This document shows, piece by piece, positions 1-10,305 of a stretch of 64,000 bases of DNA. The DNA comes from Platanthera guangdongensis (Eukaryota > Streptophyta > Magnoliopsida > Asparagales > Orchidaceae): contig CM077158.1 in the NCBI GenBank assembly GCA_039583875.1, forward strand, positions 241,909,447-241,973,446, in the 5' to 3' direction. The position numbers and the translations under genes were made by a program. The notes beneath the pieces are model-generated. The model was given only the letters and a program-made list of their open reading frames with translations, was not told the DNA's origin and did no database searches. The first letter of the stretch is position 1; each line of letters starts with the position of its first letter.

Positions 1-125
1 GTCTCGTGATGGTGTGTTCATTGTAACCTGTATCTTTTTCGTGTAATGCAATTATACCGTTTGTTCCAAGATGTTCGTTAAATTATCCTGCAACGAGAAT
101 TTCTCACAATAATAAATACTCTCAC

Positions 126-246
126 CTGCTCCTTTGGCCACGGCACTCTGAACATAGGTGATATTCACAAAAGAACAGTCCACTCTCAGTAAGAACAGTG
201 CACAAAATATAGTATGAAACCATGAAAAGGAAGCAGTATCTTCCAT
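126..246 (-). CDS. Pectin acetylesterase, first coding exon (partial gene)
   Basis: This is the 5' coding exon of a gene whose remainder lies off the left edge. It encodes 40 residues: a hydrophobic signal-peptide stretch (about residues 8-20, FSWFHTIFCALFLL) followed by FVNITYVQSAVAKGA. That matches the conserved N-terminus of plant pectin acetylesterases (CAZy family CE13), which remove acetyl groups from cell-wall pectin after secretion. The exon ends in a canonical donor (CAG/GTGAG) after the first base of a codon, where the family continues with VCLDG. Upstream of the ATG is an acceptor-like CTGCAG, so an intron probably lies in the 5' UTR. The family assignment rests on this one exon; the catalytic Ser-Asp-His part is not in the window. 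Confidence 0.75.
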
Positions 247-830
247 CCTGCAGAGTTTTTTAAAGGGGAAAATCGTAAGTTCATACTATCAGCAAAAGAA
301 TTTAGAATGACAAAATGAAACATGCCAAATTGCAATTGAAATGAAACTCCATGTCTAGAACACACACTTCTTCTCATCTACAGCAATTAAAATAGACACC
401 TTTTTCTATTGTGGAGATGAAAACGGGCAATTGAAAAGTGCTTAATAAAAGGTTTCAAAAAACAATTTTTTTCTATAAAGGTCTCAAATAAGAGCAAGAG
501 AAAGGGGAAGAAAAATGAAGAATGAGGAGAACCGGGGAGAAATAGACGAAGAGGGGAAACAGATTGAATGTAACAGGTAATCTCTGCCTTGACGCGTGTT
601 CTTTCCCTTCTTGGGACATGATTTTCTATAAATGTAAATGCTAAGATAATACGAAGATGAGGAGAGAGAAAAAAATGGTATTTGAGCGGTGAAGAGAGAG
701 TTAAAGGGAGACCTGCGGCGGCGGAGGCGGTGGCGGCGTCGTCGGCGGCGGACGAGCGAGTGATTTCGATGAAGAGGGGGACGAAACAGAGAGAAGAAAT
801 GCTTCGGAAGCGGGTGGGGCCCATGGGTGG
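247..830 (-). promoter_or_regulatory. 5' UTR intron and leader of the pectin acetylesterase gene
   Basis: On the minus strand the first coding exon is preceded by a TTTTTTAAAAAACTCTGCAG acceptor context. A possible donor (CGCAG/GTCTCC) lies at 713/712, next to a GCC-rich trinucleotide stretch at 715-760 that looks like a plant 5' leader. An ATG at 824 would open a 38-residue reading frame before that donor. If spliced to 247 it is out of frame with the main ATG, so it would be an upstream ORF. Exon borders are inferred only. Confidence 0.35.
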
Positions 831-1339
831 TCAATTTGCTGGGCCCGACCCAAACCGGTCGGTATACTCATTAAAGAATGGCTACAGACACCGCGTCGGA
901 TGATTGGGGGTGGCCCACCCAACCAGAGGAAAGAGAGAGAAAGAGACCGGCAATCATATTTTGGGTTGTTAATCGGCTATTCGCAACTCAGAATTTTAAA
1001 TAACGTCGCATTTTTTTTTGTTTATTGCAACCCAAAATTTAAAACATTAACCTCTCACGTATCCTGTCTTCAGTCATACCCAACCCCTCGTGTATCTCCT
1101 TTGATTCCTCCTTCCACTCGGGTAACAACGGGATGTGGCAAGTTGTTGTGAGTCTCCCTCTTTGACCTCGTGACTGGCGGAGGAGCTATGGCGGCGAGGA
1201 GGACCGACTGCGATCGAGAGGCGGAAGCTGGAGGTTGCGGGTGATCGCGGATTGCGGCTAGGGCACCCAGGTTTCTTTCCCGTGGGTTAGAGAGAGAGAG
1301 AGAAAAAAAGAAATAAGAGAGAGAGAGACTTAGTTTCTA
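831..1339. other. Intergenic stretch, nothing recognised; GA-rich microsatellite
   Basis: No gene seen. Imperfect GA runs occur at 1289-1327. A short stretch near 960-1045 (TTGGGTTGTTAATCGGC, then AACCCAAAATTT) loosely resembles the ends of the fold-back element at 8071 and may be a relic of it. Confidence 0.4.
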
Positions 1340-2475
1340 ATTTTGCTTGCATACCAAACAAGTTTAGGGGGGCGCCTTGGTCGGCGAGCCCGTCCCCTCG
1401 CCAGCCGCCAGGCGCGACGCCGCCACCGGGCGGCTGCCGCAAAGTGCGGCTCCGGCCGGCCGTAAGGCGAGGCGGGTCGAGCACGCCTGGACGAGGTGCG
1501 CGGCGCGGCCGGCCGCACCAGACACCTCACGCGGAGGCCACAAGAGGGAAGGCTCACACCGGGCACGGCTAACCGGGCCTTGGCGCGGCGCTGGCAGGGG
1601 TCGTGCCCGGTGTGCCGCCAGAGTGCGGCCGGCCAGCCCTCTCCGGTCGGTCGGCCGCGCACCCGGCCGGCCCCGCGCCGGCGGCCCGTTGTCTTCGTCG
1701 GGGTCGTCCCCCCTTGAGGTGGGGACAGCCACCTCTCATGCCCTCCTTGGGCGTCTTCCCTGTCGTCTGATCGTTCCATCACAATCGCAACCATTCGATG
1801 CACGGATAATTACCCGTGTAATCACAGCCAGTAGTGGGGGCATGTTTTGGTAGAAATCTGCATTTAGTAAAATTAAATATGTAAATAATATTCGCCCTGA
1901 ACTATACTCAAAATTATGATATTGGTGTTACGGTGCGCAGATAGCCGCATAACCACCGTAATCACCTCCTGTAGGCAATAAAAAGACCCTCGGGGATCCT
2001 CATTTCTCATCTGCTTTCTTCCTTCTCAAGCCAGAGTTCTGCCAGATTTCTCCTACGAGCCACCTTCGAGTCACCGCTGCTCCACCAGAAATCCGCCTAA
2101 GTCCCCAGGTGCGCAGCAAGAAGGAAATTCCTACTACAACAAGTACTCGTTCGTCCACAACGCCCCAACAAGGAGTAGTCTGTTGCCCGTCGTGAGCCTA
2201 AGAAACTCTCTCTCATCTCCAAAGTGTAACGAGGAACAGATTGTCGCCTTTGATTCTTCAAGCAAGCTGTACCAAAACGCAGATAGTGGAGTTCGACCAG
2301 CATAGATCCAGCCGCGTGATTTTTTACCCGATAGAGGGGTTTTTCCACGTCAAAATATGGTGTCCATGATCTCTTTCTCTCTCACATATTGATTGTGTGT
2401 GTGTTCGACTGCTCCGTGAGCTAAGACGGGACAAGTTAATCTGGTCCGATCGGGGCGTCGAGTTTGACCGCAACA
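1340..2475 (+). mobile_element. Tat-type Ty3/gypsy LTR (solo or truncated)
   Basis: The right half matches the U3/R/U5 of the two Tat elements at 18.2 and 26.9 kb. It has a TATA-like AATAAAAAGACC near 1978, a run of CCACC/GAGCC motifs, GTAGTCTGTTGCCCGTCGTGAG near 2177, TTTTTTACCCGATAGAGGGG near 2322, and an end GGGGCGTCGAGTTTGACCGCAACA. A GC-rich U3-like part (1370-1740) precedes it. No PBS or internal region follows (next bases GGAGG), so it is a solo or broken LTR. The left border is approximate and no TSD was found. Confidence 0.6.
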
Positions 2476-3461
2476 GGAGGATTATCAAATAGTTTTTATA
2501 GCGGTGACGTTTCCCCCGAGTAGAGATGGAGCACAAACAGCGAAACAAATCGGACCTTTGTTTAGTGTGGCGGTGGCGCTAGAGAATACTCGATCCCCAC
2601 CACCACCAACTTTTAGGTTGTTTGGATGAGGAGTTTTTCCAAAAAAAAAATTTAAGAAAAGTGTTTTTGGGGCTTTTTGAGTAGCCGGCCAGGAAAGCTT
2701 TCTAAAAACAGTTTTTTCTGCTTTCTGTTTTTCCTTTTTTTTAGGGTTTACGAAAAACGCCCCACCAGCGTCACTTGCTCGCTCCTCACAAGATTTTTGC
2801 TGATTGAATCCGCTCAACCACTCGCATGTGTCGTCCTTGCCGACAACACAGGGAAGAGTAGCTTTTTTCGAGCCCCGAGCCATCGGCCCTCGGCGCACAT
2901 GTCGTTTCTTCTCCCGCCACCCGCTTCTCGGTCCATCGAGCCTAGCCCCGTTTGAGAAACATGTGGACCCATCAGTCAGCCCGCTGCCCGCAGTCTTCTC
3001 CCCCAGTCGCCTCATCTTCGTGGCCCGTCATAGCTCCCCCGACCCTTATTTTACCGGTCTTGTAGGCTATCCCTCAGCATCTTTTGCCAGCTCCCCCTAT
3101 TGAAATTCCTGGATCCACTCATGTTTCTAATGGCTAAATAATTATTACAAATAAAAGTAATGCTAGAAGTTCATTAGAGATTGTCCATTTGGTTGGCTTT
3201 GTATTACCTTCAGTTGGCAAAAAAAACAAGTACTATATACTTTCATTATTGATAGTGGTAGAAAATGTTTGATACATTTATTAAAAACAAAGTCTTTGGC
3301 TTTTGATAAATTTTATAATTTAAAGTTATGGCTAAAAATACAGCTCATTTGTTTACCAATTTCAATATAATTCATGTGTTGACAACTATATGTTTGCCAC
3401 AACAAAATAGGTAAATGGAGCTGTGAAAAAAAAAGGAGGAACTGGGCAATTGTATACATAT
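2476..3461. other. Intergenic, nothing recognised
   Basis: I see no conserved protein, RNA gene or complete repeat here. A motif TTTTAGGTTGTTTGGATGAGG near 2610 resembles Tourist/hAT MITE ends but has no partner. Confidence 0.35.
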
Positions 3462-3469
3462 GACAAGAA

Positions 3470-3826
3470 TAGGGGTGCAAGTTGAGTTGAGCCGGCTCGA
3501 AAGCTCGATGAGCCGGCTCGAAAAAAGCTCAACTCGAGCTCGAGCCTGTCGAGCTCGAGCTCGATTACGAGTCGAGCTCGAGCTCATCTAATGTTGTTCA
3601 TGAGCTCGCGAGCCGCCTCGCGAGCTTTTTATTTATACATTCTTTAAAAAAAATAAGAAAAAATAAGAAAATAAAGCTTATGAGCTAAAAAGCTCGCGAG
3701 CAGCTCGAGCTCGAAAAATTGGCCTGGAGCTCGAGCTCGAGCTGAGAAAAATGAGCTCGTCGAGCTCGAGCTCGAGCTTGGAAATTTTGCCAAGCTCGAC
3801 TCGAGCTCGACTCGTTTGCACCCCTA
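3470..3826. mobile_element. hAT-type MITE rich in GAGCTCGAGCTC palindromes
   Basis: A 357-bp element with terminal inverted repeats TAGGGGTGCAA / TTGCACCCCTA. A perfect 8-bp target duplication GACAAGAA (3462-3469 and 3827-3834) marks hAT insertion. The interior is dominated by alternating GAGCTC/CTCGAG hexamers that pair across the element, so single strands could fold into a long hairpin. No transposase is encoded; it would need an autonomous hAT partner. Confidence 0.85.
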
Positions 3827-3834
3827 GACAAGAA

Positions 3835-4234
3835 GCATGATAAAATGAAAGTGAAATTCATTTTGGCTGAAGTAATTCTTTGTGAAGTTTAGTATTAAAT
3901 AGATGTCCCACAAAAATCATTAATTTTACGACACCATACGAAACAACGAAAAAGCTTGACGAGAAATGCGATAAATTTATCATCTTTTTGTTATAAATAA
4001 AGCTTTGTTTCCGCATCGTCGCATCGTTCACACCGGCATTGCTTCCATCAAATAAGACAACATATAAAGAATAAACAAACCCAAACGTGTTTTAAACTAA
4101 TTAGGCTTTGTTTGGTGCGGCATGTTTGGTCCGGTGAGTTTGGACCGAAACTCTACCATCATAGAATGTATGTTTGGCATGACAACTGCCAAGAAAATAA
4201 AACTAGTTTTGAACATAAAAGTAGATGAAGTTCT
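3835..4234. other. Intergenic; possible Tourist MITE half
   Basis: No gene. At 4106 the sequence TAGGCTTTGTTTGGTGCGG resembles a Tourist terminal repeat without a matching partner. Confidence 0.35.
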
Positions 4235-4237
4235 TTA

Positions 4238-4465
4238 GGCTCTGTTTGGGACGGCTTATGCTGATGAATAATCACTATTCAAAACATTGTATAGTTAAAA
4301 TGTGAATAATGTTGATTTCATCATTGCTTTTATAAAGTCTCTATTCAAAACATTGTTTGGTAGAAAATAAATATAGCTTTCATTATTGCTTTATAAAATC
4401 TCTATATAAACATCAATTTTCAATTAGCTGCTTATTAATTATCATAAATTGTCTCAAACAGAATC
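4238..4465. mobile_element. Tourist-like MITE (PIF/Harbinger)
   Basis: The 228-bp element begins GGCTCTGTTTGGGAC and ends GTCTCAAACAGAATC, an imperfect inverted repeat of the PIF/Harbinger type. It is flanked by TTA on both sides (4235-4237 and 4466-4468), the usual TWA target duplication. The interior is AT-rich and non-coding. Confidence 0.75.
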
Positions 4466-4739
4466 TTAATTTAATTGCTGATTACTAAAAACAATTAATG
4501 AAAAATATAAAAGCAAATACAAAATCTAACCGGGTTTCTTTTAAAAAAATTTATTAAAAAACGGGTGGCTCCTAGTAGAAGAAGCATGTATCCAAATAGT
4601 CTATTGTATTAAGCTACTTTGGATGGTGATATTTGTTGAATATTTTGTATATGCCCGTGTGTGTCGTGGCCGACTCGATAGCGACCCCTGAGTAAATTAT
4701 CATAATAATTATAACATTCAGTAAAAATAGTGTTAAAAT

Positions 4740-5541
4740 TTAAAATACTAAGATTATCCAGATCCGAATCACTGAGATTTACGCTTAAATTATATTAATT
4801 TCTTCTATAAAATTTTCAACGTCGTATACGCCGAAAAGAGGATTCAAAGCGGCGGAGCATGAAAACATGACTGGGATTTCTCTACAATATTTTAAAAATT
4901 TGTTCTTCATTATTTCTATTAAACCACTTCATCCAGCGTGTTGCTTAAAATAGTTTAATTTTTGTGAAATATTAACAATATTTTCAATAACTAGCGGGCT
5001 AGTAGGATAATATACGACAGATAGAGAATTTGTCGCCGTATAAAAAACTTCTAATAAATCCATATAATTTTCTAAAAGAGCATAATCGGACTCGGTTAAT
5101 TCATGTTGATCTAACATAGTATAGTATTCCATTAGTAGTGTATTTTTGACGAATCATTCGTTTTAACATTGTAAATGTCGAGTTCCATCTAATTGGCATG
5201 TCAAATAAAGGTTTCAAAAAATTTTGACCTTAGGCGTTTACGAATTTTTTTAAATCTTGTTGTCGTTGTTTAAAACTATAAATAAATTGTAATATTAAAC
5301 ATATTTTATTAATGTATGGTTTTATATATGTTAAACTATCTTGTACGACCATATTTAAAACGTGACAGACGCAACGAGTATGAAAAAAACACCGTTTAAC
5401 ATAGGTTTTAAATCACGTTTTAACTATTCAATTGCGGTGGTATTATTTGTGGCATTGTCGAAAGAAATACTCATAATTTTATCTTTTATTTTAAATTCTC
5501 GTAAACATTTTAAAATAATTTGATAAATCGCTACACCCGTG
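4740..5541 (-). pseudogene. hAT transposase (RICESLEEPER/BED type), C-terminal portion, degraded
   Basis: Minus-strand fragments in shifting frames match the body of a plant BED-finger hAT transposase. In order they are TGVAIYQIILKCLREF, MSISFDNATNNTT (catalytic-core Asp), RCVCHVLNMVVQDSL, PLFDMPIRWNSTFTML, LLEVFYTATNSLSVVYYPTS and FSCSAALNPLFGVYDVENF. Stops and frameshifts occur throughout (for example near 5225 and 4930). The upstream part of the gene is at 6816-7301; the break falls at the codon before TGVAIY, where an LTR-like insertion begins. The C-terminal dimerisation domain was not found to the left. It is not functional. Confidence 0.8.
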
Positions 5542-5764
5542 TGCAGGACTTCTGTACAACTCCGTGTTCACCGAGTGGGTCCACCAGCCAGACGAGCGGA
5601 CCAAGGCGGCCTGCACACGCCAGAACATCATACGTGCAAACTCTGAACGGACGGCTCACTCCCGCCAGGGCTAGGCAGGCGAGCTGCGCGAGCCGGCCCA
5701 GCCAGCTCGCGTTCGCCCAGGGCTTGTCAAACCGAGTCGAGTTTTCGCCGAACCGAGCTCGGGG

Positions 5765-5935
5765 TTGAGACCGACGTTCATCAAACATGGCTCGGCGTTC
5801 GTCGAACGGAGCTCGTCATTCGATGAGCAGGGCTCGGCGTTGGTCGAACAGAGCTCGTTGTTCATCGAGCGGGGCTCGACAGTCGTCGAAGGGAGCTCGT
5901 CGTTCGTCGAGAGGAGCTCGGTCTTCTTCGAGCTA
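5765..5935. repeat. 21-bp minisatellite, about 7-8 units
   Basis: Tandem units centred on GGAGCTCGTCGTTCGTCGAGC. Because 21 is divisible by three, the minus strand reads as a 7-residue repeat (ELCSTNA, EPCSSND, ELRSTNA and so on). I treat this as a by-product, not a gene. Confidence 0.7.
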
Positions 5936-6057
5936 GCCTCGTGATTTAGAATCCTAGATTCGCCGGTCAAAGCTCGACGAACTCAATTCCTCTGAAATTC
6001 CTTTCGTAGTCCCAGACCGCCCCGGGCGGGTGAAGGTATCAGAGGGCCCTCCTGGCA

Positions 6058-6375
6058 ATGGCGTTGAGTGACGTTGCTCCATTCGACGCTCTCGGCGCCC
6101 TCCTGACAATGACGTGGAGTGATGTTGCTCCACTCGACGCTCTCGACGCCCTCCCGGCTTTGGCGTTGAGTGACGTTGCTCAACTCCACGCTCTCGACGC
6201 CCTCTTGACAATGGCGTTGAGTGATGTTATTCCACTCGACGCCCTCCCCGCTTTGGCGTGGAGTGACGTTGCTCCACTCGACGCTCTTGACACCCTCCTA
6301 GCAATGGCGTTGAGTTACTCCACTCAACGCTCTCGACGCCCTCCTGGCAATGGCGTTGAGTGATGTTGCTCTACT
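6058..6375. repeat. Array of about 7 half-palindromic units (GGCGTTGAGTGACGTTGCTCC)
   Basis: Units of roughly 50 bp repeat GGCGTTGAGTGACGTTGCTCC followed by CTCGACGCTCTCGACGCCC. The GGCGTTGAGT and ACTCGACGC parts can pair as a stem. The same core recurs as a larger array at 12.1-13.2 kb. Confidence 0.7.
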
Positions 6376-6815
6376 CGCCCAGTCTCCTATGAGGTATTTT
6401 TCAACATTTTACCCCCGCTGGTCTGCCTATAGCCTGTTAGAACAGCGGAGTTACGCTGTTGGCAGACCCGGTTGGGTTGCATATAGCTGTTCAAAACAAC
6501 GGAGATTGGCTATTTGCAGACCGTTTTCAGAAATCTATAAATAATACCCAAGGGGCACCTCAGAAGCAACGCTTGTCAGTATTCAAATCTTCTTTGCGCT
6601 TTCTAAGGTAGTCTTAGCCGAGCCTTTGGCTAAGGAGGGGAAGTGCTCTAAGATCTTCCGGGAGTGTAGTGGGACCTCCACGCCGAGCCTTTGGGTCAGT
6701 TTCCATTTCTTTTTGTTGTTTGGCTTGCAGGAGAGAAGTAGGTGCGCGATCATCCCTTCCCCCGATGGTGAACTCCACGAGAGACCGAGTTTTTGGTTTC
6801 AACAACTTCGAAACA

Positions 6816-7301
6816 TTCAAAACATATTATAAGCTTATTTAGATCCCAGGAAACGAGATCGACCCAGTGACAAGTGATGGAAATATATGATAATCTTAAT
6901 TTGATACTACTTCTTCAAACGTTGCTCGTTAAACTCACTCGACCATCAAAATTTTCAAAATAATTAATTAAAGATTGTTTAGCTTCTAAATAATATTTAA
7001 GTGTGTCGCGTCTAATGGAAGATCGACTTACTTGATGATATTTGAGTTGTAGCCCTTAGTGGATGTACTCGGCTTCTTGCTCGTCATCGTAGTGGTTGTA
7101 CGACAACCCACGTCTGATGACGTTCTTTGCGTGTAGCTCTCGCTGCCGACCTTGATCGTACATCCATATTTGTCCAGATGCAAATAATTGCACCTGGCTA
7201 GACTCGGGAGGAGCTTGTTTGGCAATGCAAGACTTAATGTGTCTTGCAAATGTCGAGTTGTCACTGAGAGAAAGTAATTTTGAGCGCTTGCACATCTGCA
7301 A
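6816..7301 (-). pseudogene. hAT transposase (RICESLEEPER/BED type), N-terminal portion
   Basis: Minus-strand coding sequence with FARHIKSCIAKQ (the last Cys/His pair of a BED zinc finger), a linker ending DDEQEAEYIH, then VSRSSIRRDTLKYYLEAKQ, NYFENFDGRVSLTSN and SITCHWVD. It ends where the LTR-like insertion starts. The order and content match the region just upstream of the core found at 4740-5541, so the two are one gene. There are stops after SLTSNV and around the junction. The start of the BED domain is lost at 7301, where a Tat-type LTR abuts. Confidence 0.75.
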
Positions 7302-8040
7302 GACTTAATGCAGACGGCATGGCTGCAGCCAGTGTGCCGCCAGCCAGGCCGCGGTCGGCTTGGCCGCCGCCGGCCGGGCCGCGAAGGCCGCCGCCGGCCG
7401 GGCCGCGCGCCAGCCGGGCCGCGGGCGCCGGCCTGCCGCCGCCAGCCCTGCCGCGGGCGCCGGCCTGGCCGCAACCACTGGTGCATGGCTGCCCCATCAC
7501 CGTGGACGGCCCGCCCACCGTCCGATCATGGTGGGCTTTCCCCGACGTCCGATCTGGTGGGTAACCACCCACTAACCCACTATATTGGTGGTGGGGCCAG
7601 CCATGATCCTCTCCTGGAGGCTATAAAAGGAGCCCCAGGGTCTCCTCATTCAATACTTTTTGGCTCCTAGTCATCTTCTTTCTCAGGTCAGAGCTCTGTC
7701 AGACTCCTCCCTCAGGTCATCCTCCAGCCACCTCGAGCCACCACGAACCACCAGAGCACCACCAGCCGGAGAACGCCCAGGTCCCAGCGCGTGCAGAGGT
7801 GGAAGAAGACGATCCTTGCAAGTAGGCGCGCGGCGGACCCACAACCCAAGCTACAGAGCCCCAGTGCCGCCACTCGATTTCTAGTACTCAAAGCGCTCCC
7901 GCGAAGTAGTCTGTTGCACGCGGGGAGCTGCAGTCCTCTTCTCTCACCTCAAGTTGCAACGGGAGCGGCCTGTCGCCCCGATTCACCGAACGTCCTGTAA
8001 CCGCAAGCAGCTAGTAAAAGACCCGAGAGTCGGTGCTTTA
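7302..8040 (+). mobile_element. Tat-type Ty3/gypsy LTR (truncated or solo)
   Basis: Matches the LTRs of the elements at 18.2, 23.5 and 26.9 kb: GC-rich U3, CCACCGTCCGATC motifs, TTGGTGGTGGGGCC, a TATA box GGAGGCTATAAAAGGAGCCCC near 7620, and R/U5 with GTAGTCTGTTGCACGCGGGGAG and CGGCCTGTCGCCCCGATTC. The U5 tail fades after about 8030 without the usual end, and no PBS follows. Confidence 0.65.
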
Positions 8041-8070
8041 ATGGGGCAAAGTGTATTGCTTTTTAAAAAA

Positions 8071-8487
8071 GGTGATTGTTAACCCAACCGGTAATTGGCT
8101 AGTCGCAACCCAAAATCTTCTAATTTTTCGTGTCTTTTCAAAATACGCCTTGTACATGCAATTTCAGGAAAAGTGTTCGGCACAAAAGTTGTAGATATCG
8201 ACGAGATCTACAACTTTCGTGTTGAACACTTTTCCTGAAATTGCATGTACAAGGCGTATTTCTAAAAAGACGCAAAATCTGGGCATATTTTCAAAGTACA
8301 CCTTGTACATGCATTTTTAGGAAAAGTGATCACCACGAAAGTTGTAGATCTCGTCTATATCTACAACTTTTGTGTTTAACACTTTTCCTAATATTGCATG
8401 TACAATGCGTATTTCGAAAAGGCGCGAAAAATTGGGAGATTTTGAGGTGCGACAAATAAAATAACGGGTTGCGGTTAACAATCACCT
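8071..8487. mobile_element. Fold-back MITE with two internal hairpins
   Basis: About 417 bp. The ends GGTGATTGTTAACCCAACC and GCGGTTAACAATCACC are inverted repeats. Inside are two successive stem-loops with the same plan, each reading CTTGTACATGC...AGGAAAAGTG...AGTTGTAGAT, then back on the other strand; the first is about 8150-8262 and the second about 8300-8422. The internal duplication suggests two fused copies or an amplified core. It adjoins the integrase end of the gypsy remnant at 8490. Family unknown; TSD not certain. Confidence 0.65.
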
Positions 8488-8872
8488 CAAAAAATCTGTC
8501 CACCACTACTAATATAATAGAATAATTGAATGATACTGATAAATGAGTAATAAAATCCATAGTTAAATCTGCCCATAATTTTTTTTTGGATTGGGCAAAT
8601 GTTGTAATAGCTAGAAGAATTGAGCTTGTATTCTATGAATATTTCCTTTAATTCCAGAGTGCCTGCCAAATAAGTTAGAATGAGCCTCTGTTATTATTCT
8701 TTCTTCTATTTTAAATTATCTAAAAATGTATATTATGTGTTTGTTCATGATGTAATTTCCTTGTCATTTTCATTCAAGATAAAATATGGGTTCTTATCAT
8801 TTTTTTCTAAAAAAAATTCATCTTCATTATAGTCTTGTTCCAATCCATCCATTAATACGGATGTAGGAATGA

Positions 8873-9245
8873 AGATCATAGTAAAACTCTTATGTGATGA
8901 GCTCTCTGGAATTACTGAAATTCATGATAATTACGCAATAGCTGCTTGGCTATGCTTTCCTGATTTATATTTTATTATGTAATTATATTCTAGAATGGAG
9001 ATCATATTAAGGCTCCGTTTGGGAGGACTTTTTTCCACCGCTCAAGCAGTTATGACCGCATGAACCGGACCTTAATTATGACCCGATTCATGCAGTCGTA
9101 ACCGCTTAACCGCTGAAAATAAGTCCTCCCAAACATAGCCTAAAGCTCTTAGGTGAAGAGCTCTCTGAAATTCATGAAAACGCATTAGTTGTTTGGTTAT
9201 GCTTTCCTGATTTATATTTTTATCATGGAATCATATCCTAGTGTC
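8873..9245. repeat. Tandem duplication (about 126 bp) with a MITE in the second copy
   Basis: GATCATAGTAAAACTCTTATG at 8874 recurs as GATCATATTAA at 8999, interrupted by the MITE, then resumes AGCTCTTAGGTGAAG. Both copies continue GAGCTCTCTG...CATGA and TATGCTTTCCTGATTTATAT. Confidence 0.7.
9011..9140. mobile_element. Tourist-like MITE (PIF/Harbinger), 130 bp
   Basis: Terminal inverted repeats GGCTCCGTTTGGGAGGAC / GTCCTCCCAAACATAGCC, flanked by TAA at 9008-9010 and 9141-9143. The interior continues the pairing (CCACCGCTCAAGCGGT-like). Non-coding. Confidence 0.85.
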
Positions 9246-10305
9246 TGGATGTTCAAAGTTAGAAGATATTGTAAGCTTTGATGATCTTTTAGAATGATAA
9301 ATTGGTCTAATAAGTATTGACATCATTATTTCTCTTATATAAGTGGATTTTCGTTGCATTAATGACCATTGCTTCTTAATAAAATATGTCATTGTTTTTT
9401 TTATGTTGTAAAATACCTCCTTTGTACTCATACCCAAAGAATACATTTCTATTATAAATGACTCTTTAAAATTGGGGAGTGATAAAAATGGGTATGAAAT
9501 AAGTTTTTATTTAAAATTCACGCATGCTTCGTGGGTCTTAAATATAATTTTACTAGAAAGATTTTTTTTTTGTAATTTTGTTAATGGAAAAGCAATTTTG
9601 TCAGTCTTTTATAAATTTTCTATAATAACCGGTTAATCCTAGAAATATTTTGATTTTTTTTTTAGCGATAGAAACTGAAAACTGCACAATCCATCCAACA
9701 TTATCCTATAAACTCTATTTTTTTTGAAAAAAATTACATTTGAAAAGTTTAACTAATAATTGATTATGTGCTAATATGCTCAAGGTTAATTTTAAATGCT
9801 CGTAGTGATTGTTTTCAGAGGGGCTAAATATTAATATATCATCAAAGAATGTTAGTGTGAATTTTCTTTGATAAGGCTGGAACTTAGTATTCATAAGTGC
9901 TTGAAACGTAGATGATGTGTTAGTTAATCTGAATGGCATTACTACGAATTCATAGTGCTTTTGTTGTGTTTGGAATGGAGTCTTATATATGTATATCAGA
10001 ATTTGCAATTCGAATCTCGTGATAGCTAGACCGTAGATCTATTTTTGAGAAAATTTGTGTCTCATACAACTCATCTAGCAATTCATCAATCGTAGAGATA
10101 GAAAATTTATCTTTGATGATTATTTATTAAGAGCTCCATAGTCTACTTAGAATATCCATCTATATTTTTTGTACTAGGAGAACTGGGGAGCAAAATGCCA
10201 AAATTCTGGTTCTAATTTGCCCATTTTTAATCATTTCTTCTACTGGTGGTTCGATCTCATTTTTTTTGATGAAAAGTATATCAAAAGGGTCCAAGATTGG
10301 GGTAG

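Larger units (their letters stand above)
5542..6815 (+). mobile_element. LTR-like insertion splitting the hAT transposase
   Basis: About 1.27 kb separates two parts of one hAT coding sequence. It looks like an LTR: TGTGCAGG at the left, repeat-rich U3, a TATA box TCTATAAATAATACC near 6535, then a CT-rich R/U5 with AGCCGAGCCTTTGG motifs, ending about ...GAAACA. No open reading frame with a known domain and no PBS follows. TSDs were not evident, so borders are known only from the disrupted protein. Confidence 0.5.
8490..10305 (-). pseudogene. Decayed Ty3/gypsy pol (reverse transcriptase and integrase pieces)
   Basis: From right to left on the minus strand: the start of reverse transcriptase (KKNEIEPPVEEMIKNGQIR, FCSPVLLVQK, running just past 10305 before the copia LTR), then [19 protein letters not shown] and LTFFDDILIFSPS (9715-10008; FFDD is the catalytic box). 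Near 8490-8585 is WADLTMDFI and NYSIILVVVDRF, the first catalytic Asp region of a gypsy integrase. Many stops and frameshifts; the RNase H part between is not clearly readable. A Tourist MITE and a tandem duplication lie inside it. Confidence 0.75.

Noticed and set aside
1364..1853. ORFs of 120-158 codons in three frames at 1.36-1.85 kb
   Set aside because: GC-rich U3 of a Tat-type LTR; no protein similarity recognised and both strands are open.
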